Part shown: in pieces, positions 9,255 through 17,165 of the stretch | How positions within the stretch are numbered: the stretch's first letter is position 1 | Layout of the letters: every line of letters starts with the position of its first letter | Assembly: GCA_019638525.1 (NCBI GenBank) | Contig: JAHBTO010000001.1 | Coordinates: 620,001-684,000, forward strand | Source: Ferruginibacter sp. | GTDB lineage: Bacteria; Bacteroidota; Bacteroidia; Chitinophagales; Chitinophagaceae | Direction of reading: 5' to 3' | DNA: 64,000 nt | Notes under the pieces: model-generated | The model's database searches: none | The model's input: the letters and a program-made list of their open reading frames with translations, nothing else | Told to the model about the DNA's origin: nothing | Translations under genes and position numbers: made by a program

Positions 9255-11761
9255 CAGATAATTTCATTTTGAAGAAGCCTGTTCACATAACGAACATCAA
9301 TATTCTCCCACACATTTGAAACATCAATAACTTTCAAAATAGATACACTACCTAATCCTTCAATTGATATTTGTTTGTTTATTAGAGAACTGTCAGCATA
9401 CTCATGTATTTGTGCTTTGATTTTACTTATAATAAAATCTGATGCATTGTGCCTCCATCCTTTCATTTTTGTTATTGAATCTCTTACCGTCTTAATATTA
9501 TCACTCAATAAATCTGAATTTGTAAGCAAGGCAATACTAATTATGTCCGCATCATCATCTGGACCAATTCTACTTTCGTCCTGCAACCATGTTCTGATTG
9601 TAACTTCATGCTTCTTGCAATCATTCTTCCGTAAGTCCTCAACCAATTTTTTGAAATTATTTCCTATTGAGGAATAGTATTCTTTCAAAAGATTTTTCCA
9701 AAGTTCTGTCCATTGTTTTACAGAAGCTAATTCTTTGGTGTTTGTGCTCTTCTCCACCAACTCTACCAAAATATCTCTGTCTGTATTTATCAAAGCAATC
9801 ACATCTCCGGTTTGCAATGATTCAACTTTTCTTCTGTGAAGATTGGCTTTCTCCCCATGTTTATCAATCAATTCGTTTATGACTAAAAATTTATGCGATT
9901 CAGTTGTGTAAATAAAAAAGTCACTTTCAAACACAACCCGTTTTGCTTTTATGCTATTAATCAAATTTCCTTTCGCTGTATATTTTGAATACTGTGCATT
10001 ATCAAGTTTGAATTCAAAATCTAAAATGTCAAACGAACTTTCAGAAGTTGTTTCAACAACTTCGTCACCGGAATACAAATCTGAAAATCCTTTTGGTTTT
10101 GCAGATTCACTTTCTGAACGAATGCCTTTGTTGTTTATCGTTGCTTTTATGTTCTCACTGTATTGCCTGTTTCTTCTTTGCAATGAATTGTAATACTTGT
10201 TTTCAAACTGATAGAATAAAACAGTGAGTTCAGAGAAAAGAAATGATGAAAGAATTCTGTTGATATTGCTTGATTTAGCCCATCCTGTAAGAATTGCTTT
10301 CTGTGGTTTGCTCGAAAGTAATTTGTCGTTCACATCGGCAACAGAGATTACTCTTGGTTTCTGAATTTGTGCCAGAAGCGAATCATCCAATGCTTTTGCC
10401 TCTCCATCGGTAGAGCAAATGATGTAATCATATTGCTTTGAACTCATGAGGGTTTTCAACCTTGCACATTTTTCAGATGGCTGCGTTGCGAACCTTGCAA
10501 TAACTGATTTTAAAAGTGAAATACTTTCTTCAATTGGTTTGTGTGAATCACCTAACCACATTCTGTATCGGAGAAACAAAGTTTCAATGCTGTTTATTTT
10601 GGAGTTGAGAACTGAAATTTCTTCTGTCGTTGGTAAGTGTGCAACTCTTGAAACCAGGTTAGTCAGTTGAATGAGAGAAATTTTCAGTGAAGTTAAATCA
10701 TTGTTGGATTCATCCTTTTCAATGGAGTGAATTTTCTGTATGGTTGTTTCAAGTTCTGCATCATGGCAAATCTCTTTTACAACATTGAATGAAATGTATT
10801 TTCTCAGCTTCTTTTCAAAAGAATGAAAGGGAGAAAGGTTTGCTGAATGGTCAAGTTTTAAATTTTCTTTTGTGAAATTGAAAAACTCAAAGCCATAGTT
10901 ACCGATAGTTTCAAAACTTTCAATCTCTGACAAGTCAGTAATCAGAATTGTTGGAATGTTCTTTACATCAATGTCTGAAAAGTCAGTTCCTCTTTCCTGT
11001 ATCGTTGAAAATCCATCAATTATAATTTTTGAAACTGAACTTGAAGAAAGTGTAACATACAAAGCAAGAGTAGAAAGGTTGTTTGAAATAAGTAGTGGGC
11101 TGTTTATGTCTGCTGCACCGTTTTCATCAATCTTACCGCTCTGGAAATATTCCGGCAATGAAGCAAGATTCATTGCTATGTCTTCAATAGAATCATCGTA
11201 AGATTTGAATTTGCTTACAAGGCAAATTTTATTTTTCATGAACTCCTTGTTGCCGTAAGTATTTATTTCCAACAATTCGTCAGTTGGAGTAATGATTTTT
11301 CCCGGAAGAGCTTGCTTTACTCGTTTTAGAGACGAGAGTTGTCTTGTTTGTTCTGTGCGTTGAAGTTTTATTGACTGGGTAATGTCAATAGTGAAAGTTG
11401 CAATGTTTGGCTCCTTGCCCGCTTTAAAAGCAACAGAATTGTTTCGGATTCCACCCCATTCAACAATAGCATCTCCATTGAGTTTCAACTTGTCACCAAG
11501 ATTATATTGCCTGTATGATTCAAAGATTTCCTCTTTGTATTCCGTATAATCATTTTCAATTAGAAATAAAGCTGTTGGCACAGATAGCCATTGAGCAGAA
11601 TACTCTTTTGTCGGAAAAACCAAACAAAGCTTGTTGGTTGTGTTACTTGCAAAAAAATCAGTAATTAGTTTAAGTGAATCTTTCAGTGGCAATGGAAGTG
11701 AATGGGCTTCGTTTTGCCCTGCATAAGAGTATTGCAGTTTCTGAATTAAATCCTGATTCAT
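9254..11761 (-). CDS. Large DrmE-like protein of the defence operon
   Basis: A protein of 835 residues with no strong catalytic motif by eye. Placement next to a C5 methyltransferase and drmA/drmB, its length, and its general layout fit DrmE, the class-2 DISARM protein of unknown function. Visible landmarks are LCLVFPTKEYSAQWL (about 46-60), a possibly degenerate Walker-B-like KIIIDGFS, the segment FYQFENKYYNSLQRRNRQY (about residues 520-540), and a C-terminal part with TIRTWLQDESRIGPDDD and RHNASDFI. It may be a degenerate helicase-fold scaffold, but this is inference. It starts 22 bases after the methyltransferase stop and overlaps the NERD-helicase start by one base. A profile search against DrmE families would decide the assignment; an unrelated operon-specific protein is the alternative. 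Confidence 0.6.
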   Translation of the reverse strand: MNQDLIQKLQYSYAGQNEAHSLPLPLKDSLKLITDFFASNTTNKLCLVFPTKEYSAQWLSVPTALFLIENDYTEYKEEIFESYRQYNLGDKLKLNGDAIVEWGGIRNNSVAFKAGKEPNIATFTIDITQSIKLQRTEQTRQLSSLKRVKQALPGKIITPTDELLEINTYGNKEFMKNKICLVSKFKSYDDSIEDIAMNLASLPEYFQSGKIDENGAADINSPLLISNNLSTLALYVTLSSSSVSKIIIDGFSTIQERGTDFSDIDVKNIPTILITDLSEIESFETIGNYGFEFFNFTKENLKLDHSANLSPFHSFEKKLRKYISFNVVKEICHDAELETTIQKIHSIEKDESNNDLTSLKISLIQLTNLVSRVAHLPTTEEISVLNSKINSIETLFLRYRMWLGDSHKPIEESISLLKSVIARFATQPSEKCARLKTLMSSKQYDYIICSTDGEAKALDDSLLAQIQKPRVISVADVNDKLLSSKPQKAILTGWAKSSNINRILSSFLFSELTVLFYQFENKYYNSLQRRNRQYSENIKATINNKGIRSESESAKPKGFSDLYSGDEVVETTSESSFDILDFEFKLDNAQYSKYTAKGNLINSIKAKRVVFESDFFIYTTESHKFLVINELIDKHGEKANLHRRKVESLQTGDVIALINTDRDILVELVEKSTNTKELASVKQWTELWKNLLKEYYSSIGNNFKKLVEDLRKNDCKKHEVTIRTWLQDESRIGPDDDADIISIALLTNSDLLSDNIKTVRDSITKMKGWRHNASDFIISKIKAQIHEYADSSLINKQISIEGLGSVSILKVIDVSNVWENIDVRYVNRLLQNEII

Positions 11762-11783
11762 GTTGGTTCACTTCAATGTTGCT

Positions 11784-13022
11784 TTAGCCGTTTAGCAAAA
11801 GATACTTTAATGATGCTGCAATTTTTTCTGCCATCAATGGTGGAACTGCATTTCCAATTTGCTTGAACGCTGCTGTCCTGCCTCCTTCAAAAAAGTAATC
11901 ATCAGGGAACGATTGAATTCTTGCGGCTTCACGAACTGAAATTGAACGCACTTGTTTGAGGTCAGGATAGATATAATAATGTCCGTCTTTCGCAATGTGC
12001 GCAACTACTGTGTGAGAATGTCCGGTTGGGTCAATCACTTTGTATCTGTCTAAAAATGCTTCGGTGTTTTTATGTGTTTGTAATCTTTTTGGAATGTCGT
12101 TGTATTTCAACCGCTGTCGGTCATTCAGCCACTTATCAATTGCAAGAGCGTAAATTTCCAAATCTCTGTCGTTGTGGTTTCGTGTGATGTGTTGGGTTGT
12201 GTAATCAATTCCGTTTCTTGTTTCTGTTTTCTTCAAATACTCATTGATACTTTTTGTGTAGTCGGCAACTTCAAGTTCTTGTCCTGGTTTCAAATAAGGA
12301 AGGTCAAAAAATAAATCCCGTTTTGTCTGCCAGTGGTTTTCCATCTTTTGAAGTTCGGGAAAATGAAATTTCGCTTTTCCTTTTCTGCCGATTATGATTA
12401 CTCGTCTTCTTTTTTGCAGCACTCCGTATTCTTCCGCATTGAGAACTTTCATGTCGGCTGAGTAACCTATTTCCTCAAACAGTTCCAACATTTCATTAAG
12501 ATACTTTGCATTTCCTGCTGTGAGCAAACCCAACACATTTTCAAACACAAAATATTTTGGTTTATAGCGAATGAGAAACTTTGCATAGTAGCGGAACAAA
12601 AAATTTCTTTTGTCGCCTTTCATTCTGTTTGGGTCTCGGCTTCTTCCCACAAGTGAATACGCCTGACAAGGCGGACCACCAATGATTACATCAACTTTCT
12701 TTTCGCCAAGTTGCGAATCAATTTTTTCAAAGATGCTTTCAATTGTATTGTTACTGATTTCTTCATTGATAACAGATTCAAGCAAATGCTGTGGGATGGA
12801 ATCCCACAATTCATTTCTTGAAATGTCTTGTTGTAGATAGCTATAATACTTTGCCAGTTTTTTTTTCTGATTGAAGTGGTGAAATGCAATTCGGGTTTTC
12901 AATGTGTCGGCCGCTTCCTCACTCATCTCCACATGTGCAACCGGCTCAAACTTCTCACGGATAAAACCTTCCGAAAGCCCACCTGCTCCGGCAAAAAGGT
13001 CTATGTAATTGAGTTTGCTCAT
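11784..13022 (-). CDS. DNA (cytosine-5-)-methyltransferase, DrmMII-like
   Basis: A protein of 412 residues with the ordered C5-methyltransferase motifs. Motif I is YIDLFAGAGGLSEGF (residues 6-20, SAM binding), motif IV GGPPCQAYS with catalytic C119, motif VI FENVLGL (E151), motif VIII QKRRRVIIIGRKG, and motif X IGNAVPPLMAEKIA at the C-terminus. The target-recognition region lies between motifs VIII and X, and I cannot name the recognised site. In class-2 DISARM the equivalent DrmMII marks host DNA as self. The start is 2 bases after the vsr stop, so the two are probably co-translated, a common pairing because Vsr repairs T:G mismatches that arise when methylated cytosine deaminates. It could also be the methylase of a separate restriction-modification unit. 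Confidence 0.93.
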   Translation of the reverse strand: MSKLNYIDLFAGAGGLSEGFIREKFEPVAHVEMSEEAADTLKTRIAFHHFNQKKKLAKYYSYLQQDISRNELWDSIPQHLLESVINEEISNNTIESIFEKIDSQLGEKKVDVIIGGPPCQAYSLVGRSRDPNRMKGDKRNFLFRYYAKFLIRYKPKYFVFENVLGLLTAGNAKYLNEMLELFEEIGYSADMKVLNAEEYGVLQKRRRVIIIGRKGKAKFHFPELQKMENHWQTKRDLFFDLPYLKPGQELEVADYTKSINEYLKKTETRNGIDYTTQHITRNHNDRDLEIYALAIDKWLNDRQRLKYNDIPKRLQTHKNTEAFLDRYKVIDPTGHSHTVVAHIAKDGHYYIYPDLKQVRSISVREAARIQSFPDDYFFEGGRTAAFKQIGNAVPPLMAEKIAASLKYLLLNG

Positions 13023-13024
13023 GC

Positions 13025-13456
13025 TTAATTAACTGCTGATAATTTGTTTAACCGTGTCAAAATTTTGTTCAATGTTCTCTCTTGTTTTATTCCTTTTAGT
13101 TCACATTCAAAGATGGTAAAAACTTTCCAACCCTGATTTTTAAGGTCGGAAAAGTTTTCCAGGTCTCTTTGTTTGTTGCACTCAATCTTGTCAAGCCAAA
13201 ACTTTGTCCGTGTTTTCGGAACAACAAAGTAGCGGCAGTTCTCATGTCCATGCCAAAAACAACCGTGAACAAAAATTACCGTTCTATACTTTGGCAGCAC
13301 TATATCCGGCTTGCCGGGTAAGTCTTTACTGTGCAGCCTGTATCTTAACCCATTTGCAAAAAAAAATTTACGAACTACTAATTCCGGTTTTGTGTTTTTA
13401 GATCTAATTTGGCTCATATTATAACTCCTGACTTCTTTTGCATGTATATCTCCCAT
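13025..13456 (-). CDS. vsr: Very short patch repair (Vsr) endonuclease
   Basis: A protein of 143 residues, the usual length for Vsr, which nicks 5' of the T in T:G mismatches left by deamination of 5-methylcytosine. Signature segments are RSKNTKPE, LPGKPDIVLP with catalytic D51, and VHGCFWHGH with H64 and H69, followed by TKFW..KI..N..RD with D98. C66, H71, C74 and C118 fit the structural zinc site. Numbering matches E. coli Vsr almost exactly, with one inserted residue after H71. It is the first recognised gene of the defence operon and is followed after 2 bases by the methyltransferase. A short upstream ORF ends in a TAATG overlap with its start. Confidence 0.93.
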   Translation of the reverse strand: MGDIHAKEVRSYNMSQIRSKNTKPELVVRKFFFANGLRYRLHSKDLPGKPDIVLPKYRTVIFVHGCFWHGHENCRYFVVPKTRTKFWLDKIECNKQRDLENFSDLKNQGWKVFTIFECELKGIKQERTLNKILTRLNKLSAVN

Positions 13457-13572
13457 TATTCTTTCTTTTCTTTCATGTTATCTGGATAAAAAGCAGTAGC
13501 TAAAATTCCTCCAAACACTATATTAACATCAGCCAGATCAATACCTACTAAAACCAATTTTTTATATTGCAA
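13456..13572 (-). CDS. Possible small membrane peptide or gene remnant upstream of vsr
   Basis: An open frame of 38 codons from a TTG at 13572; the frame is open back to a TAG near 13597. The stop TAA overlaps the vsr ATG by one base (TAATG). The translation reads like real protein: a hydrophobic stretch LVLVGIDLADVNIVFGGIL followed by a charged KEKKE tail. No ATG is available before the methionine near the end. It may be a coupled leader peptide, a small membrane component, or the tail of a gene lost when the island inserted. I do not recognise the family. Confidence 0.35.
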   Translation of the reverse strand: MQYKKLVLVGIDLADVNIVFGGILATAFYPDNMKEKKE

Positions 13573-13959
13573 TACTGCTAAATCAATGCTATAAAACTAA
13601 TGAATTAAAATTTAAAAAGCCTGATATATTGAAATATGTGTAGTTATTATTTACAAATGATTTCTCTTTTTTTGCCTAGTTTATTATAATTTATTTTATA
13701 AAAACTTTTTTACACAATCCTACTTCCCCTTTCTAAAATTTTCTCCACCCTTGCTTTTACAATTTCTCAGTTTTAATTAATATAATTCACCCCTGCCGAT
13801 AGTTATTGCCTGTTCATCGATTGCAGCTTTTGGCTGCTTGTTTTTGACGATAGCTTTGATTCATCAAATGAAGCATTAAGGTTTTCTCATTAGCAATATG
13901 TTTATACTACCGGCTCCTGTTTCTACAGGAGCCTCATTTAAAAAACTAAAACCGTTTTT
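13573..13959. other. Intergenic region between the defence operon and the kinase locus
   Basis: No convincing gene. AT-rich sequence that should hold the divergent promoters of the minus-strand defence operon and the plus-strand kinase locus. A short GCAGC/GCTGC hairpin followed by TTGTTTTT lies at 13823-13845 and could be a weak plus-strand terminator. A stronger hairpin at 13912-13933 is listed separately. Confidence 0.5.
13912..13933 (+). other. Perfect 9-bp hairpin upstream of the kinase locus
   Basis: GGCTCCTGT, a TTCT tetraloop and ACAGGAGCC form a perfect stem 27 bases upstream of the 13960 frame. The downstream bases (TCATTTAAAA) are not a good U-tract, so it may be a leader RNA structure or a weak terminator rather than a clear intrinsic terminator. 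Confidence 0.5.
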
Positions 13960-14160
13960 TTGAAAATTATTTACCCCATATTATTTTTCCTGAGTACACT
14001 TATATTAATTTTTCTTGCTTTTTATCTTTTAAAAAGTATCGATGCAGGTTTTGGCGCCTTATCCATCATACTTTTAATATCGGGCATCATACTCAGTATC
14101 TCTTTTCTTGCATTTTTTATATTGCGTTATTTAAAAACACCTTCCGAAAAGGAGAGTTGA
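13960..14160 (+). CDS. Small membrane protein of unknown function, TTG start
   Basis: A protein of 66 residues with two hydrophobic helices (about 4-24 and 31-57) and a charged tail (LKTPSEKES). The only start available after the in-frame TAA at 13939 is a TTG at 13960. It lies 29 bases upstream of the hybrid kinase gene and is probably cotranscribed with it. No family recognised; the hydrophobic pattern supports a real gene better than chance, but the start codon is uncertain. Confidence 0.5.
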   Translation: MKIIYPILFFLSTLILIFLAFYLLKSIDAGFGALSIILLISGIILSISFLAFFILRYLKTPSEKES

Positions 14161-14189
14161 ATTTCGTAAATTAGTGGTGATAGTAACTT

Positions 14190-16379
14190 ATGGCCAATAA
14201 AAAAATTTCATTGCTTATACTGGCCGCTTTTGTAGTGGGCATGCTGATGCTTATTTATGTGCATTTCATCTTTTCAAAAAATAACGACCAGCTTATTTCC
14301 GGCAACCAAAAGCTGATGGAAGAAGTTACGGTAAGCTCCCAGTTGAAAGACCTGGAAAAATACGTGATATCGATGGAAAGCATTGTAAAAGGCACTATCG
14401 TTACCAACGATGCAGGTTATTTTAAAGGGCTCGAAAAAAATGTAGAAGCCACCCAAACAAACCTCAATAAATTACAAAAGATTACCGACGACGACAGCTC
14501 GGCCAGGTATATTGATGAACTGGATACATTGGTGCAGCACAAACTGCTGTACGATAAAAATGTGCTGGAAGTGTTTAGGGCAAAGGGTAAAGATGCTGCA
14601 GAAAAAATGTTTGCCAGCCACAGCAGTTCAAGGTTAACCGACTCAATTGTTACACTGATACATAAGATTGACAACACCCGTAAAAAACATTTTGCTCAAG
14701 CCATGCTTACTATTGAAAAAAGCAGTAAGAAAGCGCAGTTGTTTATAAGCCTGTTGATATTATCGGTGTTAGCCGGCGGTGCTATGTTGTTTTGGTACAT
14801 TATCAATATCATTCGCAAACAAGGTTTGCTCATAAGGCAACTGCATATTTCAGAAAAAAAAGTACGGGAGTCGGCACATATAAAAGAAAATTTTATGGCT
14901 AATATGAGCCACGAGATACGCACCCCCATGAATGCTATACTGGGTTTTACAAACCTGCTGCAACAAAAAAAATTAGATGAGGATGCAGCCGGTTATGTGC
15001 AAACCATAAAAAAATCGGGCGAAAACCTGCTCGGCATTATCAATGATATATTAGACCTGTCGAAGATTGAAGCCGGCATGATGCGTATTGAAGCAGCACC
15101 GTTCAGCATACGAGGGCTTACACATTCGGTAGAAGTGATGTTTGCCGATAAGAGCAGGGAGAAGAATATCAAATTATCAACCCAAATAGACGAAGCCGTA
15201 CCCGATACACTTAATGGCGATGCTATGCGCCTTACACAAATACTGGTTAACCTGATTGGTAATGCCATAAAATTTACCGAACAGGGAAGCATTAACATAC
15301 ATATAAGTAACGAGGGTATTGAAAAAGATATTTTAAAAACAGGTATTACCGTTGCAGATACAGGTATCGGCATCAACCCTCAAAAACTGCAACAGGTGTT
15401 TGGCCGTTTTCAACAAGCCGATGATGCGGTTACCAGGAAATACGGCGGCACCGGCCTTGGCCTTTCAATTGTAAACGACCTGGTAAAATTGCAAAACGGC
15501 AGCATACAAGTACAAAGCCAACCGGGCAAGGGCACTAGTTTTCATATTATGATACCTTACCGTGTAATTGCTAACGGAGCAGATGAGCCGATTACTAAAG
15601 AGCTACCAGCAACCGGTGGTTTTAATTTTAAAGATGTGGTTGTTTTGGTGGCCGAAGACAATGAGGTAAACCAAAATCTCATAAAACATTTATTTAAAAA
15701 CTGGAACCTGCAATATGATTTAACCCAAAACGGGAGGGAAGCTGTTGAAAAACTTAAAAATAAAAATTACAACCTCGTGCTAATGGATATTCAGATGCCC
15801 GAAATGGATGGCTATACTGCTACGCAGGAAATAAGGCATGAGTTAAAGAGCGATGTACCCATCATAGCTATGACGGCACATGCACTTGCCGGCGAAAAAG
15901 AAAAGTGTATTTCGTTTGGGATGAACGAATACATTTCAAAACCCATCAATATTGAAAAACTATACAGCCTGTTAACACAGTTTGCCAAAATAAAAACCAA
16001 ACCCCCAACAAACAGTTATAGTAATTATAACATAAACAGTTATCAGCACATCAACCTTAATTATATGAAAGAGGTTAGCGGCGGTGATACCGATTACGAA
16101 AAAGATGTAACCATGCAGTTTATAGAAATGGTGCCGCAGCAATTGGATGAAATTGAAAAAGCCTGGAAGAGTAATAACCTACAGCAGGTGCGGCAGTTAG
16201 CACATAATTTTAAAACTACAGTTTCTGTGATGGGCTTAAATGAAAAACTACAACCCTTTTTAAACAGGCTTGAATATGAAAACCCCGATGAAGAAATGTT
16301 TTATACCAACTTCACATCAATTTCAACTGTATGCCATGCTGCTGTAAAAGAAGCCGGCCACTTTCTTACTACACTTTAA
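14190..16379 (+). CDS. Hybrid sensor histidine kinase with REC and HPt domains
   Basis: A protein of 729 residues in the inner membrane. Order: TM1 (about 5-28), an extracytoplasmic helical sensor of CHASE3-like appearance (about 30-178), TM2 (about 181-206), HisKA with phospho-acceptor H241 in MSHEIRTPMNAI, HATPase with DTGIGI and GGTGLGLSI, a receiver domain with phospho-acceptor D533 in LMDIQMPEMDG, and a C-terminal HPt domain with LAHNFK (H672). It therefore carries three of the four modules of a His-Asp-His-Asp phosphorelay; the final response regulator is not adjacent. The start is the ATG of MANKKISLL. A small membrane protein precedes it and a terminator hairpin lies about 310 bases downstream. 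The signal sensed is unknown. Confidence 0.92.
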   Translation: MANKKISLLILAAFVVGMLMLIYVHFIFSKNNDQLISGNQKLMEEVTVSSQLKDLEKYVISMESIVKGTIVTNDAGYFKGLEKNVEATQTNLNKLQKITDDDSSARYIDELDTLVQHKLLYDKNVLEVFRAKGKDAAEKMFASHSSSRLTDSIVTLIHKIDNTRKKHFAQAMLTIEKSSKKAQLFISLLILSVLAGGAMLFWYIINIIRKQGLLIRQLHISEKKVRESAHIKENFMANMSHEIRTPMNAILGFTNLLQQKKLDEDAAGYVQTIKKSGENLLGIINDILDLSKIEAGMMRIEAAPFSIRGLTHSVEVMFADKSREKNIKLSTQIDEAVPDTLNGDAMRLTQILVNLIGNAIKFTEQGSINIHISNEGIEKDILKTGITVADTGIGINPQKLQQVFGRFQQADDAVTRKYGGTGLGLSIVNDLVKLQNGSIQVQSQPGKGTSFHIMIPYRVIANGADEPITKELPATGGFNFKDVVVLVAEDNEVNQNLIKHLFKNWNLQYDLTQNGREAVEKLKNKNYNLVLMDIQMPEMDGYTATQEIRHELKSDVPIIAMTAHALAGEKEKCISFGMNEYISKPINIEKLYSLLTQFAKIKTKPPTNSYSNYNINSYQHINLNYMKEVSGGDTDYEKDVTMQFIEMVPQQLDEIEKAWKSNNLQQVRQLAHNFKTTVSVMGLNEKLQPFLNRLEYENPDEEMFYTNFTSISTVCHAAVKEAGHFLTTL

Positions 16380-16788
16380 ATTTTTTAAAACCATTGCTGT
16401 TTGATGGTGGTTTCTCTTTCGCTGAAAATTTTGTTGTAAAATAATTGCACTCCTTTTTTACCGATGCTATTTGCCCAATCAACGATTATAGCTTACGCAA
16501 GGTGGCTGTATTTAATAATTTTAAGCAGCAAAAAAAATCAGTCTTAATTAACATGAAATCTTCTAAAAAAACTTTCAACTATTGTACAACCGTAACTGGG
16601 TTTTTGGTTTTTATCAACTATAGTTTTTTATACAAAATTGAAGAAGCCGTGGTTAGGTTCTCTTCACATGGCTGGTTTCAGGGTTAAGATGGGGTTCCCT
16701 GCAGTAGTGCAGGGAACTTTTGTTTCTTTTTAATCATCAAAAATATTAAGACTGATTTCTTGCAGCATCAACTAAAATATTTACAATC
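16380..16788. other. Intergenic region with a short ORF and terminator, possible small RNA
   Basis: Between the kinase and the 16789 gene. A frame at 16445-16687, or from the ATG at 16551 (44 codons), ends just before a strong terminator (16694-16730). It has one hydrophobic patch (TVTGFLVFINYSFLY) but no recognisable family and weak coding character. The stretch may instead be a small RNA or the 3' untranslated part of the kinase transcript. Confidence 0.3.
16694..16730 (+). terminator. Intrinsic terminator
   Basis: A perfect 10-bp stem, GTTCCCTGCA / TGCAGGGAAC, with a GTAG loop, followed by TTTTGTTTCTTTT. It ends transcripts from the kinase side and separates them from the 16789 gene. Confidence 0.85.
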
Positions 16789-17079
16789 ATGTACCAGGTT
16801 TTAAAACAAATGGCTAACGATAATGGGTTAAGCATAGAAGATACAAACCGTATTTTTACTGCATTCTCAGGTATCATTGTTAACAAAATTCCGCAACTAA
16901 AGCAGGTTATAACTGATGTTTTTACAAATGCCGATGATGAACTTTTGCAGGAGCATATAAACCGTTTATCGGCTTTAATACAACAACAGGAATCGGACAA
17001 ACACAAAACACATCAATCGTCTGTATGGGATAAAAACATACATAGAATAAGATTTACCGAAAGAGGAGAGTTGTTTTAA
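16789..17079 (+). CDS. Small helical protein of unknown function
   Basis: A protein of 96 residues, mostly amphipathic helix, with no signal peptide or membrane segment. The N-terminal half (residues 1-65) looks like a compact helical domain with a KIPQLKQVITDVF segment. The tail after residue 70 is charged and ends FTERGELF. It lies 86 bases upstream of the htrA-like protease gene in the same direction, after a terminator, so the two may share a promoter. No family recognised. Confidence 0.6.
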   Translation: MYQVLKQMANDNGLSIEDTNRIFTAFSGIIVNKIPQLKQVITDVFTNADDELLQEHINRLSALIQQQESDKHKTHQSSVWDKNIHRIRFTERGELF

Positions 17080-17165
17080 ACCTTGCAGGTTAATTTAATT
17101 TTTTTGAATACGTCAACAGCTTAAGAAAATAAAAAATAATCTTAACAACAATAAAATAAACACAA

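Noticed and set aside
16445..16687. An 80-codon ORF
   Set aside because: No family and weak coding character; kept only as a possible small RNA or short peptide region.
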